From the NCBI GenBank assembly GCA_029260795.1, contig JAJDCO010000108.1:1-64000 (forward strand): a DNA stretch of 64,000 bases, given 5' to 3'. Each line of letters begins with the position of its first letter. Within the stretch, counting starts at the first letter, position 1. The position numbers were made by a program, and so were the translations under genes. Positions 56,244-64,000 of the stretch are shown in pieces. Source of the stretch: Planctomycetota bacterium. Its GTDB lineage: Bacteria > Planctomycetota > OFTM77. The notes beneath the pieces were generated by a model that ran no database searches, was not told the DNA's origin, and saw only the letters and a list, made by a program, of their open reading frames with translations.

Positions 56244-57407
56244 ATGACCCAGCGAGCAAAGCGGGCCGAAGGGCTGCGGCAGTCGGATATCCGTCGCATG
56301 AGCGTCGAGTGCGCTCGGGTCGACGGCGTCAACCTCGGCCAGGGCATCTGCGATCTGCCGTTGCACCCGGCCGTACTGGCAGGCACGGCCGCCGCCATCG
56401 AGGCCGGGCACAACGCGTACTCGCCACTCGAAGGCGCGATCGAGCTCCGCCAAGCGATCGCAAAGAAGTGCGAGTCGTTCAATCGCTTCCGGTGCGACCC
56501 CGAGCGCGAGGTGGTCGTGACGGTCGGTGCCACGGGCGCCTTCGCGAATGTGTGCCTGTCCTACCTCGATCCCGGCGACGAGGTGATCCTCTTCGAGCCC
56601 TACTACGGATACCACCTGAACACATTGAAGCTGATCGGCGGCGAACCGCGATTCGTGACGCTGCACGGGCGAGAGTTCGACATCAACTTCGACGAGCTGG
56701 CGGCGGCCTTCGGCGAGCGCACGAAGATGATCGTCGTCAATACGCCCGGCAACCCGTCGGGCAAGGTCTTTACGCGCGAGGAGCTGTTGCAGATCGGCGA
56801 GCTCTGCCGCCGGCACGACGTGCTCTTGGTGACGGACGAGATCTACGAGTACATCGTCTACCCGGGTGCCGAGCACGTGAGCCCGGCCTCGATCGACGAG
56901 CTGCGCGAATGCACGCTCACGATGTCGGGCTTCTCGAAGACCTTCAGCATCACCGGCTGGCGCCTCGGCTATGTCGCCGGACCAGCCGAGCTCGTCGAGC
57001 CGCTCGGGCTCGTGAACGACCTCTTCTACGTCTGCGCGCCGACGCCCCTCCAGCACGGCATCGCGTACGCTCTCGAGCAAGTGGAGCCGAGCTACTATGA
57101 GTCGCTCGCTCGAGATTATCTCGGCAAGCGCGACTTCTTCGCCGCAGTGCTGCAGGAGATCGGCTTCGATCCCTGGGTGCCGGATGGCGCCTACTACATG
57201 CTCGCCGACTTCAGAGCGTTGAGCTTCAAGGACGACCTCGAAGCCGCGAAGACCTTGCTCGAGAAGGCCCACGTCGCGACCGTCCCCGGCAGCGCCTTCT
57301 ACCGCGGCGCTCCCGGCGACCGCGTGCTGCGCTTCTGCTACGCCAAGCCGATGGAGGACCTCGAGAAGGCGGCGCAGTCGCTGCGTCGGGCGTTCGGCGG
57401 ACGGTGA
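56244..57407 (+). CDS. PLP-dependent aminotransferase (class I/II)
   Basis: 387 residues, fold type I. The Schiff-base Lys is in SGFSKTFSITGWRLGY; GVNLGQGICDLPLHPA, VTVGATGAFANVCLS, NTPGNPSGKVFTREEL and the DEIYEYIVYPGAEHVS segments are typical of aspartate/kynurenine-type aminotransferases. The GGAGG upstream supports the start. Substrate specificity cannot be told. Overlaps the next gene at GTGATG. Confidence 0.9.
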   Translation: MTQRAKRAEGLRQSDIRRMSVECARVDGVNLGQGICDLPLHPAVLAGTAAAIEAGHNAYSPLEGAIELRQAIAKKCESFNRFRCDPEREVVVTVGATGAFANVCLSYLDPGDEVILFEPYYGYHLNTLKLIGGEPRFVTLHGREFDINFDELAAAFGERTKMIVVNTPGNPSGKVFTREELLQIGELCRRHDVLLVTDEIYEYIVYPGAEHVSPASIDELRECTLTMSGFSKTFSITGWRLGYVAGPAELVEPLGLVNDLFYVCAPTPLQHGIAYALEQVEPSYYESLARDYLGKRDFFAAVLQEIGFDPWVPDGAYYMLADFRALSFKDDLEAAKTLLEKAHVATVPGSAFYRGAPGDRVLRFCYAKPMEDLEKAAQSLRRAFGGR

Positions 57408-57826
57408 TGGTGAGGAGCAGCGGAAAGATGACGGTCGATGCTGCAGCGCTTTCGGCGACGCCGAGACTCCCGTGCGAAGGCACACGTCCTCGACGCTCCG
57501 TAGCTCTCGGCCTCCTCCTCCTCCTCCTCGCCAGCTGCTCGAGTGACGAACCGACCGCCATCGGGGTCGAGCCCGTGTGGGGACCCGACACTCGTGTTCC
57601 CGAAGAGGTCGAACGCCTCTGGCGAGAAGATTCGGAAGCGATCGAGATCACGCTGCAGCGATCGGGGGGCTGCTACAGCCCGCCGATGCGGATCGATGTG
57701 ACGGGAGCGGGGCGAATAACAGATCGGGCTCGGCGACCATTTCGTGCCCGTCGCCGGACACGCTCTCGGCCGACGGGTCGACGGTCGTTTTCACCAGCCC
57801 GGCCGCCCTCGTCTCCGACGACGTGA
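57407..57826 (+). pseudogene. Truncated lipoprotein (DUF6438-like start)
   Basis: About 139 codons: a lipobox LLASCSSDEP, a mature part with EITLQRSGGCYSPPMRIDVTGAG, which resembles the start of DUF6438-type lipoproteins (I-x-L-x-R-x-G-C-x-x-x-x-P), then Arg-rich out-of-frame sequence. The domain is cut at about 57715, where another gene's fragment begins in a different frame. Confidence 0.55.
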
Positions 57827-58233
57827 ACGGACGCGTCGACGTCTACGCTCGAACCCTGAAGCCCGCCCTCGCAATCAACGGAACACCGGCCAATCCCAAC
57901 CCGACGCACTTCACAGTCTTCAACGCCTTCGGCGAAGCCGGCAACACCGCGCAGGTGCTCCTGTCCTGCAGCGGCACGAGCCCCGGGATCCCGATTCCAG
58001 ACGGGAGCGGACGCACGATTCCGCTCGTGGCCGATGCCTGCACGACCATCTCGCTGCAAGCGCCCTTTGTGTTCTCCGGCCCCGTGGACGGGACAGGGAC
58101 AGCACAAACGCCGATCGTGCCCTTCCCGAACGTCCCCGTCGGCATCACGGTGCACGCCGCAGCGGTCACGATCCAATCGGGCCCGACGACCTTCATCTCC
58201 CTGACGGGGCCGACGTCCTTCACGACGCAGTGA
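57718..58233 (+). pseudogene. Fragment of a WD40/TolB-like secreted protein
   Basis: About 170 codons without a start of its own. The segment SADGSTVVFTSPAALVSDDV, then NGRVDVYARTL, matches the repeat of beta-propeller secreted proteins common in Planctomycetes. The rest (TVFNAFGEAGNTAQVLLSCSG...) is a low-complexity beta domain. The upstream part was probably lost in a deletion joining it to the truncated lipoprotein. Confidence 0.6.
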
Positions 58234-58245
58234 TCGTGAGCAATC

Positions 58246-58503
58246 TTGTCCTCCGTTGAGCTCTGCGTCCTTTCGGCCTGCGAGACGAATCTCGGGGTCG
58301 CACGCGGAGGTCCCGGGATCGCCTCACTCCAAGCGGCCGTCCACGCAGCCGACGCAGGCACGGCAGTCACCCTACTCTGCAGAGTGCCGGACGAGGCGAC
58401 CCGCGAGCTGATGACCGAGTTCTATCGGCGGCTGTGGGTCCTGAAAGAAACCGAGGCCCAGGCGCTCTCCGCCTGCCTTCGGATCGAGGTTGATGTTGCC
58501 TGA
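58246..58503 (+). pseudogene. CHAT-protease domain fragment
   Basis: 85 codons ending in TGA. LCVLSACETNLGVARGGPGI and VPDEATRELMTEFYRRLW are the C-terminal half of a CHAT caspase-like protease domain, with the catalytic Cys in SACET. The His-bearing N-terminal half is absent, so it is a remnant. Confidence 0.75.
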
Positions 58504-58626
58504 TCCCGAGTAGCCTCCTTGGACGTTCGAGAAGGAGACCGAAGCGGGAAAGGGAGTGGCGCTGATCTCGGTATTCGTATCGCCCCAGAGGACGCTGTTA
58601 CGCACGTCCGCCAAGGAGTAGCCGCG
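58474..58626 (-). pseudogene. Fragment of a beta-helix (choice-of-anchor Q-like) protein
   Basis: On the minus strand YSLADVRNSVLWGDTNTEIS, VSFSNVQGGYSGSGNINLDP is the typical end of a right-handed beta-helix protein repeated in secreted planctomycete proteins. It overlaps the CHAT fragment on the other strand; neither is complete. No start or signal peptide is present. Confidence 0.6.
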
Positions 58627-58765
58627 CGCACTCCGTGCTCCCTCCCGCTTACTCGATGCTCGCTACTCGCACGCTGCTCGGCTGATCCGTCCCCTTGGTC
58701 CATTCCGAACGGGGCGGCCGATCGCCGTGTGCGGCTCCGTTTCGCCCGACCTCGGGCAGAACCGC

Positions 58766-60040
58766 TCAGTCGGCCGGCTCGTACGTCTCGGCCAGCAACG
58801 TCACCGGATGCGCCACGCGCACGTCGAGGCCGGCCGCACGGAGGCCGGCCTCGATCTGGAGCTGGCAGCCGGGATTGCCGGTGGCCACGATCTCGGCTCC
58901 GCTCTCGCGAATGGCTTCGATCTTGTGCTTCAGCAGCTCGCCCGCCATCTCCGGATGCGTCAAGTTGTAGATCCCGGCCGAGCCGCAGCAGTGATCGGCA
59001 TCAGGCAGCGGCACCAGCTCAGCGCCCGGCAACGCGGCGAGCATCGCCTCGGGAGGGCCCGAGACCTTCTGACCGTGCACGAGGTGGCAGGGCGGATGAT
59101 AGGCGATGCGCTTCTTGTGGGCCCGCGAGCCGGCCCGCACGCCATCGGCCTCGGACAGCACTTCGCTGATGTCGCGCACGCGAGCCGCGAAGCGCTCGGC
59201 GCCGGCATCGCCCGGCATCAGATGACCATAGAGCTTCATGGACGCTCCGCATCCGGCCGCGTTGACGACGATCGCGTCGAGGTCCTCACCAAAAGCCGCG
59301 ATGTTGTCCTTCGCGAGCACGCGGGCGAGGTCCGGTCGTCCGGCGTGAGAGTGCAGCGCGCCGCAGCACACCTGTCCCTCAGGAATCACGACATCGAATC
59401 CGTGCTCGGTCAGCACTTGTGCCGTCTGCCGCTGCACCTCCGGAAACAGCTCCTTCTGCACGCAGCCGAGCAACAACCCGACGCGGCCCCGTCGCTCGCC
59501 ACGGGCGGCATACGACGACTCGAACCGTTGCCCGGGTGGGAACGTCGGCGCCAACGCGATCCAATCCCGCCAGCCTTTCGGCAGGAGAGCGCGCCGAGCC
59601 AAGCCGCGACCAATCTGCATCAGCCCGAGGCGCTGCACTCCACGCATCACGAGCGCGCCTACACGAAGGCGACTCGGACGTCGAAACAGCCATCCCAGTA
59701 GCACTCGATGAAGCATCCGCGTCCGAGCCCCGGAGAAGCCCAAGCGCACGCCTTCCGCTCGGGCCTCTTCCAGCATCTCGCCGTAGCGCACACCGGCCGG
59801 GCAAACCGTCTCGCAAGCACGGCAGCCCAGGCACAGGTGAAACTCGGCGTGAGCCACCTCGTCGTAGGGAAGGCGCTCCTCCGCGATGGCCCGCATGAGA
59901 TGGATGCGGCCGCGCGGCGACGACGGCTCGCGGCCAAGCACCCGGTAGGTCGGACACGACTGCAGACACAAGCCGCAGTGGATGCAGTCGAGCGTCTTGG
60001 CTACCTCCAAGACCGTCTCGAATCCGCCGCACGTGCTCAT
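58766..60040 (-). CDS. glcF: Glycolate oxidase iron-sulfur subunit
   Basis: 424 residues. Two 4Fe-4S motifs (CIHCGLCLQSCP and CLGCRACETVCP) and two CCG domains (LLGCVQ ... CCGALHSHAG; YHPPCHLVHGQKV ... CCGSAGIYNLTHP) are as in GlcF. AAGGAG precedes the ATG. It takes electrons from the GlcD/GlcE flavoprotein oxidising glycolate to glyoxylate. Last gene of glcDEF. Confidence 0.94.
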   Translation of the reverse strand: MSTCGGFETVLEVAKTLDCIHCGLCLQSCPTYRVLGREPSSPRGRIHLMRAIAEERLPYDEVAHAEFHLCLGCRACETVCPAGVRYGEMLEEARAEGVRLGFSGARTRMLHRVLLGWLFRRPSRLRVGALVMRGVQRLGLMQIGRGLARRALLPKGWRDWIALAPTFPPGQRFESSYAARGERRGRVGLLLGCVQKELFPEVQRQTAQVLTEHGFDVVIPEGQVCCGALHSHAGRPDLARVLAKDNIAAFGEDLDAIVVNAAGCGASMKLYGHLMPGDAGAERFAARVRDISEVLSEADGVRAGSRAHKKRIAYHPPCHLVHGQKVSGPPEAMLAALPGAELVPLPDADHCCGSAGIYNLTHPEMAGELLKHKIEAIRESGAEIVATGNPGCQLQIEAGLRAAGLDVRVAHPVTLLAETYEPAD

Positions 60041-60064
60041 GCGTGCTCCTTGTGGCAGGCGCCC

Positions 60065-61357
60065 CTACAGGCCATGGAGAAACCTCCCCGGGTTGAGCAC
60101 TCGCTCGGGATCGAAGGCGTCTCTCAGCCCGCGCATCGTCTCGAAGCCCGGCGGCCGCTCGCCGAATACGTCTCCACTCGCCTTGACTGCGGAGGGAGCG
60201 TGGATGAGAAGGCGACCGGCTTGGTGGGCTTGTGCCGCAACATGGATCGCCGCAGAGATCTCCGCTGCCTGCTCCGTCGGTCCGGACCAGTACCAGTCCA
60301 CGACTCCCTCCCACGGCCGAAGCACCCAGTCGACCTCGACCGGGAGCGATGCCGCGAGCGTGCCGGCCTGCATCGGCAACGTCCCGAGACGTCCCGACAG
60401 CGTCGTCTCTCGTCGCAGGTGCACGCGCAACCATTGCCAAATCGGCTCCTCGACTTCGGGCTCTTCGAGCAGCGTCCAGGTCGTGCCCGCAGGTAGCTCC
60501 GTCGAGATATTGTCCCGCAGCCAAGCGACGTCGGCGGCCGCACCGGCGAGCTTCAAGAGCCCGAGCACGACACCGGGCGGACGGTCGATCACCGGTGCGT
60601 CGTGACGGGGAGAGACGAATGCCAGCCCTGTCGGATCGAGCCCGGCTCGTCGGAGGAGAGCAGTGATCTCGGCAGCCGTGAGAGCGTCGGTCGTTCCGAG
60701 CAGCAGCGTGGCCGTCGCTTCGGGTCTCGGTCGCAATCGGAGGCAGACCTCCGTCAGGACGCCGAGCGTTCCGAGTGAGCCGATGAACAGCTTGTTGAGA
60801 TCGTAGCCGGTGACGTTCTTGACCACGCGCGCACCCGAACGTGTGACACGCCCATCGGGATGGACGACCCGCGTCTCGAGCACCTGGTCGCGCAGCGCGC
60901 CGAGGCCCGGCCGCCAGGGCCCGGATTGTCCGACGGCGAGCAGGCCGCCGACGGTCGAGTCTCCAGAGAGCGCATCGAGGGGCGACCATTGCCCTTCCGC
61001 TTCGACGGTCTCAGCGATCTCGGCCGCGGTCGTTCCCGCTCGCACCGTGATCGTCAAGTCGCCCGCGGGGTAGTCGACGATGCCACTCAGGCGCTGCGTC
61101 GACACGATGCCGTCGAGCCGGTCCGGGGGATTGCCGATCGCAAGCTGCGTTCGACCTCCGACGGGCGCGACGGCCTGTTGCTGCTGGCGAGCCCAAGTCA
61201 GCACGTCGCGCAGGCTCGCCTCGTCGGGCGGCGCCGCGACCCAGCTCGGCACGTGGCCCGCGATCGCGTCGGAATCGCGACCCGCGCGTACGGCATCGCC
61301 CGGCAACACGGCCTGCAACGCATCGAGAGCTGAGGGCGACGGCTCGGCGGCGGTCAC
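60065..61357 (-). CDS. glcE: Glycolate oxidase FAD-binding subunit
   Basis: About 430 residues from the GTG at 61357, which overlaps the glcD stop (GTGA). FAD-linked PCMH fold: VAPVGGRTQLAIGNPP, YPAGDLTITVRAGTTAAEIAE, GDSTVGGLLAVGQSGPWRPG, GARVVKNVTGYDLNKLFIGS and the C-terminal DPERVLNPGRF. An auxiliary subunit of glycolate oxidase. Confidence 0.93.
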   Translation of the reverse strand: MTAAEPSPSALDALQAVLPGDAVRAGRDSDAIAGHVPSWVAAPPDEASLRDVLTWARQQQQAVAPVGGRTQLAIGNPPDRLDGIVSTQRLSGIVDYPAGDLTITVRAGTTAAEIAETVEAEGQWSPLDALSGDSTVGGLLAVGQSGPWRPGLGALRDQVLETRVVHPDGRVTRSGARVVKNVTGYDLNKLFIGSLGTLGVLTEVCLRLRPRPEATATLLLGTTDALTAAEITALLRRAGLDPTGLAFVSPRHDAPVIDRPPGVVLGLLKLAGAAADVAWLRDNISTELPAGTTWTLLEEPEVEEPIWQWLRVHLRRETTLSGRLGTLPMQAGTLAASLPVEVDWVLRPWEGVVDWYWSGPTEQAAEISAAIHVAAQAHQAGRLLIHAPSAVKASGDVFGERPPGFETMRGLRDAFDPERVLNPGRFLHGL

Positions 61358-62793
61358 TGGGCATCCTCGGTCGCAAGTCGAGACGCCTGACGATCGAAGC
61401 AGCCGCCGCCGGAGGGGAGGATCTTGCCCGGGTTGCACAGGGCCCGTGGGTTGAAGACTTCGCGCAGCTTGGCCATCGACTCGAGGTCGTCTTCGGTGAA
61501 GACCAGCGTCATGTACTCGGCCTTGTCGAGCCCGATGCCGTGCTCGCCGCTCAGCGTGCCGCCGACTGCCACGCAGCGCACGATGATCTCCTTGCCGGCG
61601 CGCCGCACGCGCTCGACCTGATCGGCATCGCGGCGGTCGTAGGTGATGTTCGGGTGCAGGTTGCCGTCACCCGCATGGAAGACGTTCGAGACGTGAAGAC
61701 CGTGGCGAGCACCGATCTCGACGACCTCACGAATGATCTCGGGGAGACGAGTGCGCGGGACGACGACGTCCTGGACGAAGAGGTCGGGTGCGAGCCGCCC
61801 CATGGCGCCGAAAGCCCCCTTGCGGCCTCGCCAAAGTGCCGCGCGCTCTTGGGCAGTTTGGGCGCGGTGGACCTCGAGAGCCCCGTGCTGCCTGCAAATC
61901 GTCGTGACGGAATCGACCTGGTCCTCAATGCCCGCCTCGAGACCATCGAGCTCGACGAGGAGCACGGCTGCGGCGTCGGTCGGATAGCCGGCCCGGAAAG
62001 TGGGTGACGCTTCGACGGCTTCGATCGTGTTGCGATCGAGGATCTCGAGGGCGGCGGGCACGATGCCCGAGCGGATGATCGCTCCGACCGCTTCGCACGA
62101 CGCGTCGAGCTCGGGGAACGGGAAGAGCAGCGTACGGATGGCAGGTGGTGTCGGCACGAGGCGCACGGTGATCTCGGTCGCGATTCCGAGCGTGCCTTCA
62201 CTCCCGACGAACGCGCCGCGCAGGTCGTAGCCGGTCGTCCACTGGTCGGCGCGTCCCAGATCGACGACCTCGCCGTCGGGCATCACCACGCGCACGGCGA
62301 GGATGTGGTTCGTGGTCGCGCCGTACTTCAAGCAGTGCGGGCCGCCCGAATTCTCGGCCACATTTCCGCCCACCGTGCAGACGGTCTGGCTGGAGGGGTC
62401 GGGCGCATAGTGAAGGCCTCCCGAGGCACAGGCCTTGGAGACGTCGACATTGACGATGCCGGCTTCGACGATGGCAAAGCGGTTCTCGAAGTCGATCTCG
62501 AGCACGCGCCGCATGCGCGACGTCTCGATGAGCAGCGCATCCTCGACTGGCACAGCGCCACCCGAGAGGCCAGTTCCGGCTCCGCGTGGCACGTAGGGCA
62601 CGCCCTGCTCGTGGCAAGCGCGAACGGCAACGGCGACCTCCTCGGTCGAGTTTGGCAGCACGACGGCCATCGGCGTGTGCCGATGCATCGTCACCGCATC
62701 GCACTCGTAAACGAGCAGCTCGGCGTCAGCCGTGAGCACGGCCTCGGCCCCGAGCTTCGAACGGATCTCCGCGATGACGGCGTCGAAGGACAT
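61354..62793 (-). CDS. glcD: Glycolate oxidase subunit, FAD-linked
   Basis: 479 residues. FAD-binding PCMH domain (GVPYVPRGAGTGLSGGAVPV, YAPDPSSQTVCTVGGNVAENSGGPHCLKYG, TTGYDLRGAFVGSEGTLGI) and C-terminal FAD-linked oxidase domain with the SGEHGIGLDK motif and FNPRALCNPGKILP. Oxidises glycolate (or a related 2-hydroxyacid). First gene of glcDEF. Confidence 0.95.
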   Translation of the reverse strand: MSFDAVIAEIRSKLGAEAVLTADAELLVYECDAVTMHRHTPMAVVLPNSTEEVAVAVRACHEQGVPYVPRGAGTGLSGGAVPVEDALLIETSRMRRVLEIDFENRFAIVEAGIVNVDVSKACASGGLHYAPDPSSQTVCTVGGNVAENSGGPHCLKYGATTNHILAVRVVMPDGEVVDLGRADQWTTGYDLRGAFVGSEGTLGIATEITVRLVPTPPAIRTLLFPFPELDASCEAVGAIIRSGIVPAALEILDRNTIEAVEASPTFRAGYPTDAAAVLLVELDGLEAGIEDQVDSVTTICRQHGALEVHRAQTAQERAALWRGRKGAFGAMGRLAPDLFVQDVVVPRTRLPEIIREVVEIGARHGLHVSNVFHAGDGNLHPNITYDRRDADQVERVRRAGKEIIVRCVAVGGTLSGEHGIGLDKAEYMTLVFTEDDLESMAKLREVFNPRALCNPGKILPSGGGCFDRQASRLATEDAQ

Positions 62794-62821
62794 GCGGGTG
62801 ATTCTAGCGAGCGCCGTCCGG

Positions 62822-62880
62822 AATCACCACGGAGGGCACAGAGGTGAGCTCACCACAGAGGGCACGGGGAGCACGGAGAA
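62822..62880 (+). repeat. Short GGAG/CAC-rich direct repeats
   Basis: The gap before glcD holds repeated units of the type CACCACGGAGGGCACAGAGG and CACCACAGAGGGCACGGGGA. Similar ACCACGGAGG-CACGGAGG arrays recur as dispersed repeats in several high-GC phyla. No gene is present. Confidence 0.4.
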
Positions 62881-62909
62881 GATCAACCGGAATAGGCAGC
62901 TCTCTCGGG

Positions 62910-63560
62910 TCAATAGCGAACCCGGTTGACGACTGCGCCTACAAGCCCGCCCGTCACGTGGAACTCGATCTCATGCCGATCAGTCGAGTCGATGTACTGC
63001 CAAACGACGTTGCTCTCACCGGACGTGAAGTGCCTGTCTGGCCGGCCGTAGGCTCGATAGAGGTCGCCAGATCGCCAGCCGAAGTGTTGTTCTCTGAGCT
63101 CTGTCGAATCGTGCCCCACGAGCGCATCGATCCTGTTCACTCGCTTGTCGATGCGTTCGGGCGGTGACCCGGCGCCGAGTCGAGACTCATCTCGCACGAG
63201 TGTCGAGAGCTCCTGCATCGCGGCTCGAAGCTCCGCCAAGGAGGCTTCGAACGCAGCAAGCTCCCTGGTCTCCGTCTCGTTCTCTGGCGCCTCGCGGCTC
63301 GAGACTTCGGCCGGCAAATGCGGGAGTATTCTGCTCGCGCTCACGTCCTGAAGCATCGCCTCGATGTGGCTCAGTCGGTCTCGAACATCGACGAGATCAG
63401 TCCGCATTCGCTCGATCTCGTCCAAGCCTCCTCGAGCCTCGTCTCCAGGCTTCATGATGAAAGCCGCGCCGATCAGCGACACCCCGATGACGAAGGCGAG
63501 GAGGATCCAGGTCCCGCTGTGGGTGGGATGCGTCACGCGTGCTTCACTGTCCTCGTTCAC
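62910..63560 (-). CDS. Membrane protein with coiled coil and SmpA/OmlA-like-size tail
   Basis: About 216 residues from the GTG at 63560, which overlaps the mutS stop (GTGA). One membrane helix (about 16-35, GTWILLAFVIGVSLIGAAFI), then a coiled coil (about 40-135) and a C-terminal region (YRAYGRPDRHFTSGESNVVWQ) that resembles the small outer-membrane-assembly fold found in SmpA-like proteins, without being assignable. Probably envelope located. Function unknown. Confidence 0.6.
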   Translation of the reverse strand: MNEDSEARVTHPTHSGTWILLAFVIGVSLIGAAFIMKPGDEARGGLDEIERMRTDLVDVRDRLSHIEAMLQDVSASRILPHLPAEVSSREAPENETETRELAAFEASLAELRAAMQELSTLVRDESRLGAGSPPERIDKRVNRIDALVGHDSTELREQHFGWRSGDLYRAYGRPDRHFTSGESNVVWQYIDSTDRHEIEFHVTGGLVGAVVNRVRY

Positions 63561-64000
63561 CGCGCTCTCTCCTGGAGCTCTCGGAGCAACAAGAGCGCGT
63601 CGATTGGCGTCAAGCGGTCGGGGTCGAGGGCACGCAGTTGCTCGACGACCGGATGAACTTCGAGCTCGAAGAGCGAGAGCTGGGCGGGAGCTGGTGCCGA
63701 CTTCGTCTGTACCGAGCCCTCGGCACCGGCTTCCATCGCGAGCTCGACCGGCGCTTCCCGTCGATCGAGTCTCAGCCCTTTCGCCTCGAGGCCTTCGAGC
63801 AGCTCCTGGGCCCGCGCGATCACCGGCGCGGGAATCCCCGCGATCCGGGCGACGTGCACGCCATACGAGCGATCGGTGCCGCCTTCGACGATCTTGTGGA
63901 GGAACACGACCTCGTCGCCCCACTCCTTGACCGCGATGTTGCAGTTGATGACTTGTGGCAGCTTCTGCGCGAGCTCGGTCAGCTGATGGTAATGCGTGGC
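63557..64000 (-). CDS. mutS: DNA mismatch repair protein MutS (3' part)
   Basis: 148 codons running off the window edge; the start is outside. The ATPase domain end is unmistakable (ATHYHQLTELA, AVKEWGDEVVFLHK, DRSYGVHVARIAGIP), followed by the C-terminal clamp and LEAKGLRLDRRE, LSLFELEVHPVVEQLR segments. Recognises mismatches and starts repair with MutL. Confidence 0.97.
   Translation of the reverse strand, partial: ATHYHQLTELAQKLPQVINCNIAVKEWGDEVVFLHKIVEGGTDRSYGVHVARIAGIPAPVIARAQELLEGLEAKGLRLDRREAPVELAMEAGAEGSVQTKSAPAPAQLSLFELEVHPVVEQLRALDPDRLTPIDALLLLRELQERAR

Overview
The window is high-GC, gene-dense Gram-negative bacterial chromosome (frequent lipoproteins and signal peptides, Shine-Dalgarno-led genes, many GTGA/ATGA gene overlaps). 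A membrane-tethered ECF-like sigma factor with a giant C-terminal extension, a FliA-type sigma factor, a type-B SdhCAB complex, an ATP synthase c subunit with a signal peptide, a CdsA lacking the usual His/Arg of its signature, and a reverse-oriented integron all fit Planctomycetota best. Acidobacteriota or Myxococcota cannot be excluded from sequence reading alone. No rRNA, tRNA or CRISPR was seen.

Layout. 1-164: the 3' end of a group II intron (domains V and VI). 374-7834, minus: a complete ATP synthase operon atpZ-I-B-E-F-H-A-G-D-C. 8508-11877, plus: a sigma-70 family factor, a membrane protein and two secreted proteins. 11889-17781: a coiled-coil lipoprotein (minus), then ndk, rqcH, an sfsA-DUF488 fused frame, and an ArsR/SRPBCC pair. 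17865-19680: a decayed integron with attC, a two-gene cassette, attI, and an integrase remnant whose catalytic tyrosine is lost. 20482-23931: TPR lipoprotein, lipoprotein, hemC, rnpA, yidD. 24033-32946, minus: a GAF/sigma-54 activator, a DUF2400 protein, a NifU-like protein, two lipoproteins, sdhCAB and a FliA-like sigma factor.

33190-33760 is a collapsed degenerate copy of the neighbouring block. 33812-44624, minus: the sigma/carboxypeptidase-repeat protein, ybeY, an HD phosphohydrolase, phoH, cdsA, uppS, purA and a glutamate-cysteine ligase preceded by a structured leader. 45235-53955, minus: a hybrid kinase, a lipoprotein, a hydantoinase-B-like protein, and the nitrogen module glnD, glnA and PII, with the PII lacking the uridylylation tyrosine. 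54210-58626 is accessory: vapB with a wrecked vapC, a GH99-like protein, an aminotransferase, and a strip of unrelated gene fragments. 58766-64000, minus: glcDEF, a membrane coiled-coil protein and the 3' part of mutS.

Together the intact genes cover respiration (ATP synthase, succinate dehydrogenase, glycolate oxidase), nitrogen assimilation, envelope lipid synthesis (UppS, CdsA), ribosome/RNA quality control (RqcH, YbeY, RnpA) and signalling. The unusual content lies in mobile or decaying elements: the group II intron end, the integron, the collapsed duplication, the vapBC remnant and the fragment strip.
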